Shown here piece after piece: positions 35,792 to 45,532 of a stretch of DNA of 64,000 bases. The stretch lies in contig NZ_MDGP01000001.1 of the NCBI RefSeq assembly GCF_001747095.1, forward strand, positions 665,001 to 729,000. Reading direction: 5' to 3'. Within the stretch, counting starts at the first letter, position 1. Each line of letters starts with the position of its first letter. Position numbers and translations under genes: made by a program. Source of the stretch: Roseivirga sp. 4D4. GTDB lineage: Bacteria > Bacteroidota > Bacteroidia > Cytophagales > Cyclobacteriaceae. The notes below the pieces were generated by a model, which was not told the origin of the DNA, made no database searches, and was given only the letters and a program-made list of their open reading frames with translations.

Positions 35792-36604
35792 CTATTTGTA
35801 GAATAGGGTAGATAATTCCATATGCTTATTTCCTAAAAACTCCTTTGGAGTCGTTCCGATAAACTCTTTGAAGTCCTTGACAAAATGTGCCTGATCAAAG
35901 CATTCACTTTCATAGGCAATGTTGGTAAGGCTTTCTTCCTCATTCAGTATCATTTTCAATGCTGTGTGTAGTCGTAATACCTTACCCAACTGCTTAGGGC
36001 TAATACCTATCTGCTTTCTGAAATCTCTCTCCAGTTTCCTTCTTTGCTTCAGGTTGTCCTTCAAGATTTGATTGATTGGTGTATTGCCATTGGTTTCCAT
36101 TAATGCATCTACGGTGGTCATTACCAGATTTTCAATGGTTGTATTTTGATTCAATCTGTCTAAAAGAAACTCCTCAATCACTGCAATGCGTTCCTGGGTA
36201 TTTGCCGCATGAATGATCTTCTCCTCCAAAGTGTCAGCGGCTGCCTTTCCAAATAGTGTTTCAAGAGGTGTTTCAATATCCACCAACTCCTGCAGAGATG
36301 AACCCACAAAATTTGCAAAGCCATAAGGATAAAAACAGATCGCAAATGAGTCGACATCTCCCACAGGCTCTATGAAATAGGACTTTGTTCTTTGCCCCAT
36401 AATCATCGCATTGGGGTGGAGGAGGTAGTCATCTTCGGACACATATCTTTTGATCTTATCCTTTAGGTTAAAGGTCATCTCAATGCAACCATCCGGGATG
36501 ATCTTTTGCTTCTCATTATTTGGGTCAAAAGGCACTTGAAGTGTCCAATAAAACTTCACTAATGCACTTAGATCGGGATGAGGTTCAAAGGTCTGATAGT
36601 TCAT
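35792..36604 (-). CDS. AraC-family transcription regulator
   Basis: A 270-residue protein. The N-terminal domain (FEPHPDLSALVKFYWTLQVP, IIPDGCIEMTFNL) is the DUF6597-like cupin found in many Bacteroidota AraC proteins; the C-terminal double HTH spans about 165-260 (FRKQIGISPKQLGKVLRL and ECFDQAHFVKDFKEFIGTTP). It likely controls the VOC gene downstream. Confidence 0.88.
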   Translation of the reverse strand: MNYQTFEPHPDLSALVKFYWTLQVPFDPNNEKQKIIPDGCIEMTFNLKDKIKRYVSEDDYLLHPNAMIMGQRTKSYFIEPVGDVDSFAICFYPYGFANFVGSSLQELVDIETPLETLFGKAAADTLEEKIIHAANTQERIAVIEEFLLDRLNQNTTIENLVMTTVDALMETNGNTPINQILKDNLKQRRKLERDFRKQIGISPKQLGKVLRLHTALKMILNEEESLTNIAYESECFDQAHFVKDFKEFIGTTPKEFLGNKHMELSTLFYK

Positions 36605-36742
36605 GTTATGAATTCAGTTTAAAGTTCAGTTGATTGCCATCACACTCTAGCAGGTCATCTTTAAGTTCTCTTAAAATATTGGATATAAAGTAGGATGGTA
36701 AGTATTTCGACCTATCGAGAGACCTGTCTCTGTCATATTTTG

Positions 36743-37489
36743 TTAACCCTTTCTACGCCTCCTTCTTTTTTCCTTCTTGGTTTCCTTTGTGGGAGTGTCT
36801 TCTATAAGGCTAAAGAGTACTGGCAACTGCATTTGAGTATACGCGGGCTTCCCGTCTCGCCTCGCGGGTATAAAGTTTGGGGCATTCGCGACTACTCTTA
36901 CAGCTTCGTCTTTACAACCACCACCAAGATGGTTGAGTGCATTTACAGCATCAATACTACCATCTTTATTGACTACAAACACTACGTTAACCCTACCTTC
37001 GATTCCTATCTCTTTAGCTTCTTGAGGGTATTGTAATGCCTGACGTACATATTCGTAAAAGGCAGACATCCCTCCGGGAAAATTCGGTTTTTGATATGAC
37101 TCACCCTCGGATTGTGATTCCTCATTGATTTCAATTTTTAGGGCGTCCCACTTGTCGGCAAGCTGCATTTTACCATACCATTTTTCAGCCTCATTGTAAA
37201 CGTCTTTGGCAAGGTTTGAATAGGTCAGGCTGCTATCGGGTTGCATGATTGCTAGTTGCTCATAACTCTCACTGGCCATCTTGTATGTTGCCAAACGCGT
37301 ATATGCATATTCGGCCATAATCGAATCGTAGTAAGTGACGACATAATTATAGTCTCTATCCAGGAACTGTTGTTTTGCATTTTCAAAGCGTTTTATAGAT
37401 CTGATCTGCTGTGGAGTCAGTTCCTTTTCCTGCGCAAAAGATGTACTGCAGATGATAAGGGATGTCAAAGTGATCAGAAAGGATTTCAT
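36743..37489 (-). CDS. Secreted protein with TonB C-terminal domain
   Basis: A 248-residue protein with a signal peptide (ending SFAQ), a helical TPR-like middle (residues about 25-110) and a TonB-C domain (about 145-235: GIEGRVNVVFVVNKDGSIDA, APNFIPARRDGKPAYTQ). The TonB-C domain binds TonB boxes or peptidoglycan. With a cleaved signal rather than a membrane anchor it is unlikely to transmit energy itself, and the basic tail KKEKRRRRRKG is unusual. Role unknown. Confidence 0.78.
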   Translation of the reverse strand: MKSFLITLTSLIICSTSFAQEKELTPQQIRSIKRFENAKQQFLDRDYNYVVTYYDSIMAEYAYTRLATYKMASESYEQLAIMQPDSSLTYSNLAKDVYNEAEKWYGKMQLADKWDALKIEINEESQSEGESYQKPNFPGGMSAFYEYVRQALQYPQEAKEIGIEGRVNVVFVVNKDGSIDAVNALNHLGGGCKDEAVRVVANAPNFIPARRDGKPAYTQMQLPVLFSLIEDTPTKETKKEKRRRRRKG

Positions 37490-37630
37490 AAAAAATATCT
37501 AACCTTAAGTATAAGTGTCGTGGCGGAAAAATGCAATTATATTGAGTATGTCAAGATACCGAGTTAATGCAATAAGGGGCAAGATGGCGGCTTAGCTGGT
37601 ATTGATGATTACTGTTCCCGACAACTTGCT

Positions 37631-39166
37631 TTATTTCTTCAGTTGCTTTAATCGGCTAATAGCGTTTTGATTTCCTGAGTTTAACTCCAAAGATTTTTCA
37701 AAGCTTTCGATCGCCTTTTGATCGTCACCCATAAATAAATATCCCTCTGCCAAACTATCATAGAGGTTGGAAGAATTGGGGTATAGCTGAGTTGCTAGTA
37801 AAAACACGTTTATTCCCTGCTGTGATCTGTTTGGGTTGAAAACCAGTTGCAATCCAAGGGTGTTTAAATTACCTTCTGGTATCTTGAAGGAGGGATGTTC
37901 TCTGGTTGTAGAGGTATAGAGTTCGGGGAGGTTTTTATAGTTCTGAGCGAATGCCAAATCGTTAAAATTCCTAAAATCAAATACCTTCTCTTTTGGGGCT
38001 TTAGTCTTATGACTTAGCAGGCGATCGGTTAATCCATTCGCGCTTGGTTTGTTCTCAATATACTTTAATGCCTTGTCACCTTCATTTAGTATTGCCTCTA
38101 AAAAGTTTAGCGTGTATTTGGCAAGCCAATGATAGGATACCATTATTTCCGAATCGGCTTTATCCTGTCTCGTATCTCTATCGGCAAAGAGGACTCCCAA
38201 TGTACTGAAATGGCTATGAGTAAGATTGTGAAACTTTAATTGATATGCCTGGCTATTTGTAATGCTATCAAATAGTTGGAATTTCCAGTTAAGTTCAGAG
38301 TCAACCTTGTCTTCTTTTAAAACTGCGTCAGGAATGTCTTTCTGAGCCATATGGATATAGGGCACATCTATATGTTGCGGACCGAAAAAGTTTGACTGGG
38401 TTAATGTTCCATATTGATATCTTTCAGAGCCATCAAGACTGACAATGGCTTTTACTTTGTCATTGCGGTTTTGAACAATGATGTTCGCCAAGCCCCCAAA
38501 GCTAAAGCCCATAATTGCGATTCTATCATTATCCGCTATCGAAATTTTACCCGCTTCGTTCATTAGAAATTCTACATCTCTCGCTTGGGTCTCCATTTCC
38601 ATTGCATCGTTGTTACTGAACCAGCGGGTCTTAGTGCCTCGGCTGGGACTCGATATGACTACAAAACCATGACTTGCTAAATACTCACAAAGCGCAAAGT
38701 TTTCAATGGACGATGCCTGAAAGCTTGGTGAGTAAATCACCACAGGGAATTTTCCTTTTGAGAACCCTGGGGTATTATAAGCTTTGGTTTTTTCAGAAAG
38801 GTGTTTTTGGTTAGCGGGGGTATTAGCATAGTAAAACCAGTTTAAGATTTGTTCATTGGGTAGGTGTTCCCATTCCTCTTCTTCTGCAAGAATTTTCATA
38901 TAGTCCAAAACCAGCAATGGCTCTTGACTGCTCGATTTTTGTTCTGACGGATACCATATACTAACAGGGATGGGTCTATCTATTTCCTTGTTTGTGTAGT
39001 CATAGGCTCTACTATAAGTCCTGGTGCTGTCAGATGTTGTATAATGCTTAAACCCTACGTGGTATTGTCCATGTTCAAGGTCAATTTCCTCCAAAGAGGT
39101 TTGAGCCATGAATAGGTTGGCTTGGAAAAGGGTTAGGAGTAGTAAGAATGTTAATCTCATCTTCAA
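37631..39166 (-). CDS. Secreted alpha/beta hydrolase with C-terminal TPR
   Basis: A 511-residue protein with a signal peptide (ending FMAQ). The hydrolase part (about 35-360) resembles the PAF-acetylhydrolase/dienelactone hydrolase class: FPVVIYSPSFQ, the nucleophile elbow AIMGFSFGGLANI with Ser222, and a late His in LTHSHFSTLG. Residues about 445-510 form tetratricopeptide-type helices (LYDSLAEGYLFMGDDQKAIE). A fusion of a secreted esterase or lipase with a TPR tail. Substrate unknown. Confidence 0.8.
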   Translation of the reverse strand: MKMRLTFLLLLTLFQANLFMAQTSLEEIDLEHGQYHVGFKHYTTSDSTRTYSRAYDYTNKEIDRPIPVSIWYPSEQKSSSQEPLLVLDYMKILAEEEEWEHLPNEQILNWFYYANTPANQKHLSEKTKAYNTPGFSKGKFPVVIYSPSFQASSIENFALCEYLASHGFVVISSPSRGTKTRWFSNNDAMEMETQARDVEFLMNEAGKISIADNDRIAIMGFSFGGLANIIVQNRNDKVKAIVSLDGSERYQYGTLTQSNFFGPQHIDVPYIHMAQKDIPDAVLKEDKVDSELNWKFQLFDSITNSQAYQLKFHNLTHSHFSTLGVLFADRDTRQDKADSEIMVSYHWLAKYTLNFLEAILNEGDKALKYIENKPSANGLTDRLLSHKTKAPKEKVFDFRNFNDLAFAQNYKNLPELYTSTTREHPSFKIPEGNLNTLGLQLVFNPNRSQQGINVFLLATQLYPNSSNLYDSLAEGYLFMGDDQKAIESFEKSLELNSGNQNAISRLKQLKK

Positions 39167-39263
39167 TTAGTTGGCGTGTGCTCTAAAGATGCGATTATGC
39201 AATTATTGGTTGCAGCGAGCTAAGGATGGACTGATACCATCAAGGTCGCGTATCCATCAATAT

Positions 39264-39641
39264 CTATTTCTTCTCTTCACGTAGAATCTTCTCCATTTTC
39301 CGACCTTTCGCCAGTTCATCGATCAGTTTTTCCATTTGTCTGCATTGTCTATACAACTCAAATTCATCGGCTATATTTTCAATGCGATAACCACAGACTA
39401 CCCCTTTAATCATATGAGCATTGGCATGGATTTTTGCTTTTTGAAAAAATGTTCCGAATGTCACTTTCTCATCAATGAGTGCTTGTATAGTAGCTTGGTC
39501 AAAGCCGGTAAACCATTGAATCACCTGATCCAATTCTTCCTTGGTTCTACCGTTTTTTTCTATTCTGTTTAGGTAGTGCGGATAGATGGATGCGAATATC
39601 ATATTGGCAACCTGTTCGTTCTTTTTGGCTGTAACTTCCAT
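39264..39641 (-). CDS. DUF2200 protein
   Basis: A 125-residue soluble protein matching DUF2200: IYPHYLNRIEKNGRTKEELD, IQWFTGFDQATIQALI, HMIKGVVCGYRIENI and the C-terminal KLIDELAKGRKMEKIL. The family has no known role. It lies 16 bases past the VOC gene upstream, likely one transcript. Confidence 0.85.
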   Translation of the reverse strand: MEVTAKKNEQVANMIFASIYPHYLNRIEKNGRTKEELDQVIQWFTGFDQATIQALIDEKVTFGTFFQKAKIHANAHMIKGVVCGYRIENIADEFELYRQCRQMEKLIDELAKGRKMEKILREEKK

Positions 39642-39657
39642 TTTTAACTAAGTGATT

Positions 39658-40083
39658 TTATGTGTTTGATCTTGAAGTGATTTTCCAGCTTATGCCGAAT
39701 TTATCAATACATTGGCCATAGTACGCTCCCCAGAATGTCAAACCTACAGGCACCTTTACTTCTCCATCTTCGGAGAGTTCATTAAATAGCCTGTCAGTCT
39801 CTTCCTTAGTCTCCGTGTGAATAATCAAGGAGAATTTGCAAAATGCATTTGACTCTTTGTACGCTTCTGCATGGTCAGCGCCCATCAAACTGGTTTCTTC
39901 ACTAATAGGTAATGTGGCGTGCATAATCTTGTTATCCGGCTCTTTGAAAATTTGTCGGTCTGTTTTGGGAACATCTTTGTAGCGCTCCATATAGGTAATC
40001 TCTTTGCGAAAAGCTGCTGCATAAAACTTGAAGGCATCCTCACAATTGCCATTGAAATAGAGGTAGGGATTTACTGTTGCCAT
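39658..40083 (-). CDS. PhnB/VOC-family protein
   Basis: A 141-residue VOC protein of the PhnB-like (3-demethylubiquinone-9 methyltransferase-like) group: NPYLYFNGNCEDAFKFYAAA at the start and TFWGAYYGQCIDKFGISWKI at the end. Proteins of this kind lack proven activity. Confidence 0.85.
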   Translation of the reverse strand: MATVNPYLYFNGNCEDAFKFYAAAFRKEITYMERYKDVPKTDRQIFKEPDNKIMHATLPISEETSLMGADHAEAYKESNAFCKFSLIIHTETKEETDRLFNELSEDGEVKVPVGLTFWGAYYGQCIDKFGISWKITSRSNT

Positions 40084-40253
40084 AAAAAGGTATTTAGACC
40101 ATCATTTGCTTTCCGTTTCAGACAAGTTGATAATCAAAACCCGGCAAAGCAATTTGGCTTGACCGAGTTATAGCTTAAATCTATCAGATTCAAATCCTCT
40201 TTGCAAATACTTGAGAAATCCGAGTACTCAGAGATGTGTATGGGCCTTCGATC

Positions 40254-41129
40254 TCAAAGAACCGAATGAATGCCATTTTCTAATTGATAGACTTGCTGGA
40301 CTTCTTCTTCTGTTAGTGATCTGTTGAAAATGGATAAGTCATCCATTAGGCCCGTGAAACCTAACCCCAAAAAGATATTTGATTTCTCTATGTCCCAAGA
40401 AAAGGGATCATCTATACCACTAACAGTCCCTTGCTTTTCACCATTGAGATAGAGCTGTGCCTTGCTCTGAGCTGTCCCCAGTCCTTTATAGGTTATGAGA
40501 ATATGTGTCCATTGCTCTCTGGAGAATTGAGGCTTTTCCACCTTAATAATCCTCCTTTCAAATGTCTCCTGGGAAGAGGAGGTGATCGTATCCTGACTCC
40601 AGGCCGCTTTATCGCCTATAACACCCAACCGAAAGCTAGGTGGGGTTTCATCGGTGAAATCCACCCAAAGGGATGCATCATTGAAATTGACATCTGTTAG
40701 TTGTATGGGGTCGGTATATCCCTTCAGATCAGTCGAAGGGTCTACACTCAACCAAAATGAGATTGAACCCGACCAGTTTTCTGCATTATAGGCCACATTG
40801 TTTTCGCTTTTGTAGAAGATTACCTGATTGCTTCTTTGCTTACCAAACTCTAAAGCACCACCAAAGCGTCCATTATCTTTCACGAGGTGATGGTGGGGAA
40901 CATTCATACCAGGTGCTACATCTGCGAGTTGTCTTACCATATCAACATAGGAACCAGTGGCAGTATACATATTGGAGTCCCCTAAGGAGAAGTCAGCTGT
41001 AACACCTTGGTCGAAGGAGGCGTGGAAAGTCAATGCCTCTCTGAGGGCAACTGTAGTATCGGTCTGGCAGGAGAGGAGTTGTGAGCACAGTGTTATGGCG
41101 ATGATTAGTTTGCATTTGTAAGTCTTCAT
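40254..41129 (-). CDS. LamG (concanavalin-fold) lipoprotein
   Basis: A 291-residue lipoprotein (signal with Cys21 in LLSCQTD). Residues about 30-285 form a LamG-type jelly roll: ALTFHASFDQGVTADFSLGD, SGSISFWLSVDP, QWTHILITYKG and IFLGLGFTGLMDDLSIFNRS with the usual Asp-Asp-Leu. It probably binds carbohydrate or protein at the cell surface. No enzyme motif. Confidence 0.82.
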   Translation of the reverse strand: MKTYKCKLIIAITLCSQLLSCQTDTTVALREALTFHASFDQGVTADFSLGDSNMYTATGSYVDMVRQLADVAPGMNVPHHHLVKDNGRFGGALEFGKQRSNQVIFYKSENNVAYNAENWSGSISFWLSVDPSTDLKGYTDPIQLTDVNFNDASLWVDFTDETPPSFRLGVIGDKAAWSQDTITSSSQETFERRIIKVEKPQFSREQWTHILITYKGLGTAQSKAQLYLNGEKQGTVSGIDDPFSWDIEKSNIFLGLGFTGLMDDLSIFNRSLTEEEVQQVYQLENGIHSVL

Positions 41130-41214
41130 GTTCTACTAGTATTGGGCCTGAAACGTCAATACCCAAGAAAATCATACCCAATCAAAGCAGCCACCATCGA
41201 ATATGAAGATTTTT

Positions 41215-41258
41215 GAGACTAAGGATGAATTCTTTTCATTTAGTTGATCCTTAGTCTC
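41215..41258 (-). terminator. Hairpin behind the lumazine-binding-like gene
   Basis: A perfect 12-base stem (GAGACTAAGGAT, 41215-41226, with 41247-41258) around a 20-base loop, 46 bases past the stop of the minus-strand gene. No clear T-run. Confidence 0.45.
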
Positions 41259-41304
41259 TCAGGGGTTACGCGAATGTGAATCGTGATTTCCATAATTACC
41301 CATG

Positions 41305-41775
41305 TCAATACGTTATACCAAATCCCCAGGAAATACTAGTGATCTTCCATGCGTCACCTGCTTTATGGAGTATCATTAGTTTGTACTCAGGCTTTTCCAT
41401 TCTGAATTGATGGAGTCGAAGTCGGGCCAGTGCCACTTTCTCATAGATTTCAATACTCAATAACTCTTCTTTGTAATTGGGATCCGCATTATCCGAATCT
41501 AATTGGAAAGTACTTTCTCTATATTCACCATCCTTATTCACATACCTGTAGGCACCTTTTTCGTGCATCGAAAGTTTCTTGTGCTTTATACTCCCGGTAT
41601 GGTCACCGATATAGAAGTTTTCAATGGTCTTCAGGATAGCCTTACGATCTGCAAAGTCCGTGGCTAAACTGACTTTTTCTGGGGTCTCATTTGCGTTTTG
41701 TGCAGATAAAGCAAATGGTGCTACAAAGTAAAATGAGAATAGGATCAAGCATTTAAAAGTGTTCTTGGAGGTCAT
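41305..41775 (-). CDS. Secreted lumazine-binding-like (NTF2-fold) protein
   Basis: A 156-residue protein with a signal peptide (ending LSAQ). DRKAILKTIENFYIGDHTGS, KLSMHEKGAYRYVNKDGEY and AGDAWKITSISWGF match the Lumazine_bd_2 group, a periplasmic NTF2-like fold in Bacteroidota. The name is historical; ligand unknown. The 269 bases upstream to the S9 peptidase gene hold no feature I can support. Confidence 0.75.
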   Translation of the reverse strand: MTSKNTFKCLILFSFYFVAPFALSAQNANETPEKVSLATDFADRKAILKTIENFYIGDHTGSIKHKKLSMHEKGAYRYVNKDGEYRESTFQLDSDNADPNYKEELLSIEIYEKVALARLRLHQFRMEKPEYKLMILHKAGDAWKITSISWGFGITY

Positions 41776-42044
41776 TTTTTTTGTTTATGGTTTGAAACTA
41801 AAAAGCATTGTACCACAGGTTAACGTATAACAATACTCAAGGATATCGACACTCTACACTGTGTTTCACGATTGTGCCTTTTGAAATAGCTCTTATTCTC
41901 CTTTCGCGGTTTTTCAGAACCGTTTTTGATGGATATCCCAGCTCAAAAAATGATCATTGGAATCAGTAAACGCATTGAGGTGAAGCTTTGGTAGATAGTG
42001 GTGTCTCCAATAGCTATAGCATTGTATCGTTCTTATTTAAATAT

Positions 42045-44201
42045 CTACTTAGACGGCTTTAGGTGTCGATCAAAGAATTCGATCAACTTGCCAAACAGGT
42101 AGCGGCCATTATTTCGATCACCGCTCCATCCATGTGTCGCGCTTGGTGCAAAGGCAAAGTCGAAATCCTTGCCCTGTTTAATCAGTTCTTGTGCTAAGGT
42201 GGCTGTAGTCTTAAATGGTACCACATGGTCCTGCATGCCGTGGATAAACAGCAGTTTGTCTTCCAGATTTGCAGCGTATTTAATCGCCTTTCTTTCAAAA
42301 ACCTCAGGGTGTGTCTGTGGGCTACGAACAATAGCGACATCGTCTGTCCCAAAGAACAGCGGGTCAACGGCTGCTGCAGCAGCAACACCTACTTGGAATA
42401 AGCCCGGCTTCATCAACAGGGAATAAACGGAGAGTGTGCCACCGTAACTGCTGCCCCAGATGCCAATGCGGTCGGGATCGACATAATCCAATGACTCCAT
42501 ATAGTTAACAGCACTGGCATAATCCTCAATGTCCTGATCGGCAAAGCCCAGCAAGAACTCTTCACGGAACGCCCGGCCGTAACCGTTACTACCGCGCGAG
42601 TCCACCTGCACAATAATATATCCCTTCTTTACCAATAGCTGCTGTACCAGGCTGTAGTTACCGGCCCAGCGGTTCCTTGCTGTATTCGAATACACGGGTC
42701 CAAAAAGCACTGGATACTTCTTACCGGGCTGCATGTTGGCAGGCTTCATAATCCGGGCATGCAGCGTGTAGTCATCTACAAGACTAGGGAAACTAACGTA
42801 TTCGGCAGCCGCCCAGCTCCGCTCGGTGAAGGACGGCAATGGAGAGTGTGTGAGTCGCGTAGCCTCACCACCCTGGCTGCTTACCACATAAAGCTCGGGT
42901 GGAGAGGTGTCGTTGCTGTGCCTGAATACCAAATGCCGACCATCCGGTGAGGGGTAGCCCACGTTCTGCCCCGCAAGATGGGTCACCTGCTCGGGATCAC
43001 CTCCGGACATTTTTAGGCGATAAACGTGTTGTTCGTAAGGATTAACGCCATTACCTGAATAAAACAGTGCATCACCAGCAACAGTAGGGGCGGACAGTAC
43101 ATCATAGGAGGGATCTGTCAGGAGCTGCGGACGAGCCTTTTCCTTTGAGGGGTCGATTACATAAAGACCATAGCGATCACCCATATCACTCAAGAAAACG
43201 ACCTGCTTTCCATCGGGATGCCAGCTAGATCCAAACGATGTATACATACGACTCTCTCGGACACCTCGCCAAATCTCGCGCAGCTCGCTTTCTCCTGGTG
43301 CAACTACGAATAATTTACGTTCAACTGCAGTGTCGGATGCGGTATCAATCAGCAGTGCACCGCCTGGTGACCAGTTGAAGTCGATGACCTGGTTGGCGTG
43401 AGGGTCTGGCAAATCGAGATATACGATGTTACCGCTTTCTACATTGAGCAGGCCAACCCTACGAATCTCGTTTGGATCGCCCGGGTAACTTCTGCGTACT
43501 TCATTAGGACTGGTTTCCTCCGCGAGATAATTCGGGAAGGGTACCTTTCGCATCTCACGTCTGTCAACGGAGTGAAAGGCGATGGTCTTGCCATCCGGGG
43601 ACCACTTATACGTTGGTCCACTCCAGATGCCTGGACCGATTTCACGTTCTGCTCGGCTGTAGCGCCCCTTCCGTAAGCTAGAGAGACTTGCGATACCGAT
43701 CTTGGTCAACTGACGATTTTGTTTAGAGGTAAAGTCAGCCAGCCATAGGTCACCATTCTGTATATAAGCCGCTTGGTTGCCATTGGGCGATATCGACAGT
43801 CTGCCTGCACCTGCCTCTACAGGCATCAATTGGTGGTCTTCTTCCGGGCTCAGCGATGTTTGCCATAGGTTGTTACCTCGCAGGCTGATGATGGTGTTTG
43901 CGTCAGTCCAGACCATATCCCGCACTGAGGCGGAAGCCGTATTGGAAATAAGGCTAACTTCCTTGCCATCGCTTGTGGATACCCATAGGCCGCGCCCAGG
44001 GGTGCCCGGTTCACTCCAGGAAAAGGCGAAGTGCTTGCTATCCGGTGCCCAGGCAGGCCCAGACGGTGTTGTTCCTGTTAGTCTTGGCGTTGCGAAGAGG
44101 TCATCCAGGGTGAGGTCACTTTCCTGTGCGGTGACTGTTGCGCACATCACGGTCAGTAAGCCTGTGATTACCCATGTTTGCCAAAGAGAGAGTTGTTTCA
44201 T
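42045..44201 (-). CDS. Exported S9 prolyl oligopeptidase/DPP-IV-type peptidase
   Basis: A 718-residue peptidase with a signal peptide (ending VTAQ). A propeller (residues about 35-460, for example WAPDSKHFAFSW and WSPDGKTIAFHSVD) precedes the hydrolase domain. The catalytic triad is readable: Ser585 in GIWGSSYGGTLS, Asp658 in MQDHVVPF and His690 in SATHGWSGD. It would release dipeptides or cleave after proline from peptides in the periplasm. Two 120-base samples I counted by hand hold 57 and 63 G+C, against 47 in a sample just outside; it also stands alone between long gaps, so it may have been acquired from another group. Confidence 0.9.
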   Translation of the reverse strand: MKQLSLWQTWVITGLLTVMCATVTAQESDLTLDDLFATPRLTGTTPSGPAWAPDSKHFAFSWSEPGTPGRGLWVSTSDGKEVSLISNTASASVRDMVWTDANTIISLRGNNLWQTSLSPEEDHQLMPVEAGAGRLSISPNGNQAAYIQNGDLWLADFTSKQNRQLTKIGIASLSSLRKGRYSRAEREIGPGIWSGPTYKWSPDGKTIAFHSVDRREMRKVPFPNYLAEETSPNEVRRSYPGDPNEIRRVGLLNVESGNIVYLDLPDPHANQVIDFNWSPGGALLIDTASDTAVERKLFVVAPGESELREIWRGVRESRMYTSFGSSWHPDGKQVVFLSDMGDRYGLYVIDPSKEKARPQLLTDPSYDVLSAPTVAGDALFYSGNGVNPYEQHVYRLKMSGGDPEQVTHLAGQNVGYPSPDGRHLVFRHSNDTSPPELYVVSSQGGEATRLTHSPLPSFTERSWAAAEYVSFPSLVDDYTLHARIMKPANMQPGKKYPVLFGPVYSNTARNRWAGNYSLVQQLLVKKGYIIVQVDSRGSNGYGRAFREEFLLGFADQDIEDYASAVNYMESLDYVDPDRIGIWGSSYGGTLSVYSLLMKPGLFQVGVAAAAAVDPLFFGTDDVAIVRSPQTHPEVFERKAIKYAANLEDKLLFIHGMQDHVVPFKTTATLAQELIKQGKDFDFAFAPSATHGWSGDRNNGRYLFGKLIEFFDRHLKPSK

Positions 44202-44439
44202 GTCTTTAATTTAATCACTGTAAAGCTCCTAACTAAGCACTGTCGGCTTAGTCTTTCAAAAACCTCAAAAGTATCTGGTTCAACTACTCTTTGCAAACCG
44301 ATTGGGCTTGGTGCTTACTGTGGAGCTTATTAAGTATAAGTGGTATTAAATAAACTCATAAGGGTTAGTAGTTTATTTCATAATCTGAATCAGGTAGCTA
44401 ATCACCATTTTGATAGCTTTGGTTATAGAATTTGAAGTT

Positions 44440-45495
44440 ATGATTGAGGTAAAACATTTACGTTTGATTGATACAGTAGCACAGGTTGGGTCATTGAATA
44501 AGGCAGCAGACATATTATGTTTAACTCAATCTGCGCTCAGTCATCAGCTCAAGGAACTAGAATCAAAACTTGGTATTGAAATTTTTTACAGAAGTAATAA
44601 CCAGTTATACTTTACTCCTGAAGGAAAAGAACTCCGAGACGCTGGTTCAGGTATTTTGGATCAATTAAAAGATCTTGAGAAAAAGGTCAAAGAGATAAGC
44701 CAGAGTCAATTAAAAAGTTACGTCCACGGTTATTCTGAACTCGAAAGCAAGCGATTGAATGATCAGGCAAAGACAATGTCAGATTTACTTCACTACGATT
44801 CAGTCTGGGACAAAGATTCAACTGTTTTTGGAGTTGGTGCTCAAACCAGCATTATAAGTACTAAAAACTCAGAGACCAAATTCACCTCTATTGACATTTC
44901 AGGAAGTTCTTTGATAAAAGCAAAAGAGACTATAAGTACTCTGGGAGTTGAAAATGTCACTTTTTTTCAGGCGGATGTATATGATTTGCCATTTGATAAT
45001 GGTTCATTTGATCATGTCTTTGTTTGTTTCCTGCTAGAACATCTGACTAAGCCAGTTGAAGCACTTTTGGAAATAAAGCGAGTCTTAAAAAAAGGTGGAA
45101 CATTAACGGTAATAGAAGGCGATCATGGTTCCACTTATTTTTTTTCAGAAAGTAAAGCCGCAAGAAAAGCTATTCAAGCTCAGGTAGACCTACAATCAAA
45201 AAATGGAGGTAATGCCAATATTGGAAGGCAGTTGTTTCCATTACTCAATGATGTAGGTTTTAATAATATTCATGTAAATCCCAGACAGGTATACATAGAT
45301 TCGTCCAAACCTGAAATGGTCGAAGGATTTATAAAAAATACTTTTACGGCAATGATTCAAGGAGTCAAAGAAGATGCAGTTAATGCGAAAACTATTACTA
45401 AAATGGAAATGGAAGATGGTATAGACGACCTGATCAAAACCACAGAAGGAGGTACCTTTTGCTACACCTTCTTTAAGGCTAAAGTAATAAAGTAA
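44440..45495 (+). CDS. LysR-type HTH fused to a SAM-methyltransferase-like domain
   Basis: A 351-residue protein from the ATG at 44440; an in-frame TTG ten codons earlier is unlikely. Residues 1-65 are a LysR winged helix (LIDTVAQVGSLNKAADILCL, TQSALSHQLKELESKLG). A coiled helix (72-92) takes the place of the start of the usual effector domain, and from about 95 the chain is a class I methyltransferase: YVHGYSELESKRLNDQAKT, KFTSIDISGSSLIKAKE, VTFFQADVYDLPFDNGSFDH, FLLEHLTKPVEALLEIKRVL. Motif I reads STVFGVGAQTS (127-137), whereas relatives I know carry VLEAGCGVGAQT, so about four residues (EAGC) are missing. The SAM loop may be dead or reshaped, and the domain may serve as a sensor. There is no regulator partner nearby. 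Confidence 0.85.
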   Translation: MIEVKHLRLIDTVAQVGSLNKAADILCLTQSALSHQLKELESKLGIEIFYRSNNQLYFTPEGKELRDAGSGILDQLKDLEKKVKEISQSQLKSYVHGYSELESKRLNDQAKTMSDLLHYDSVWDKDSTVFGVGAQTSIISTKNSETKFTSIDISGSSLIKAKETISTLGVENVTFFQADVYDLPFDNGSFDHVFVCFLLEHLTKPVEALLEIKRVLKKGGTLTVIEGDHGSTYFFSESKAARKAIQAQVDLQSKNGGNANIGRQLFPLLNDVGFNNIHVNPRQVYIDSSKPEMVEGFIKNTFTAMIQGVKEDAVNAKTITKMEMEDGIDDLIKTTEGGTFCYTFFKAKVIK

Positions 45496-45532
45496 TCAGA
45501 CCTATGCTTTAGAACTATTGTTGGCAAACGTT

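Noticed and set aside
40757..41002. Plus-strand open frames inside the LamG gene, the S9 peptidase gene and the LVIVD genes
   Set aside because: They lie antisense to well-supported genes, without signal peptides, domains or ribosome sites, and their composition follows the real coding strand.
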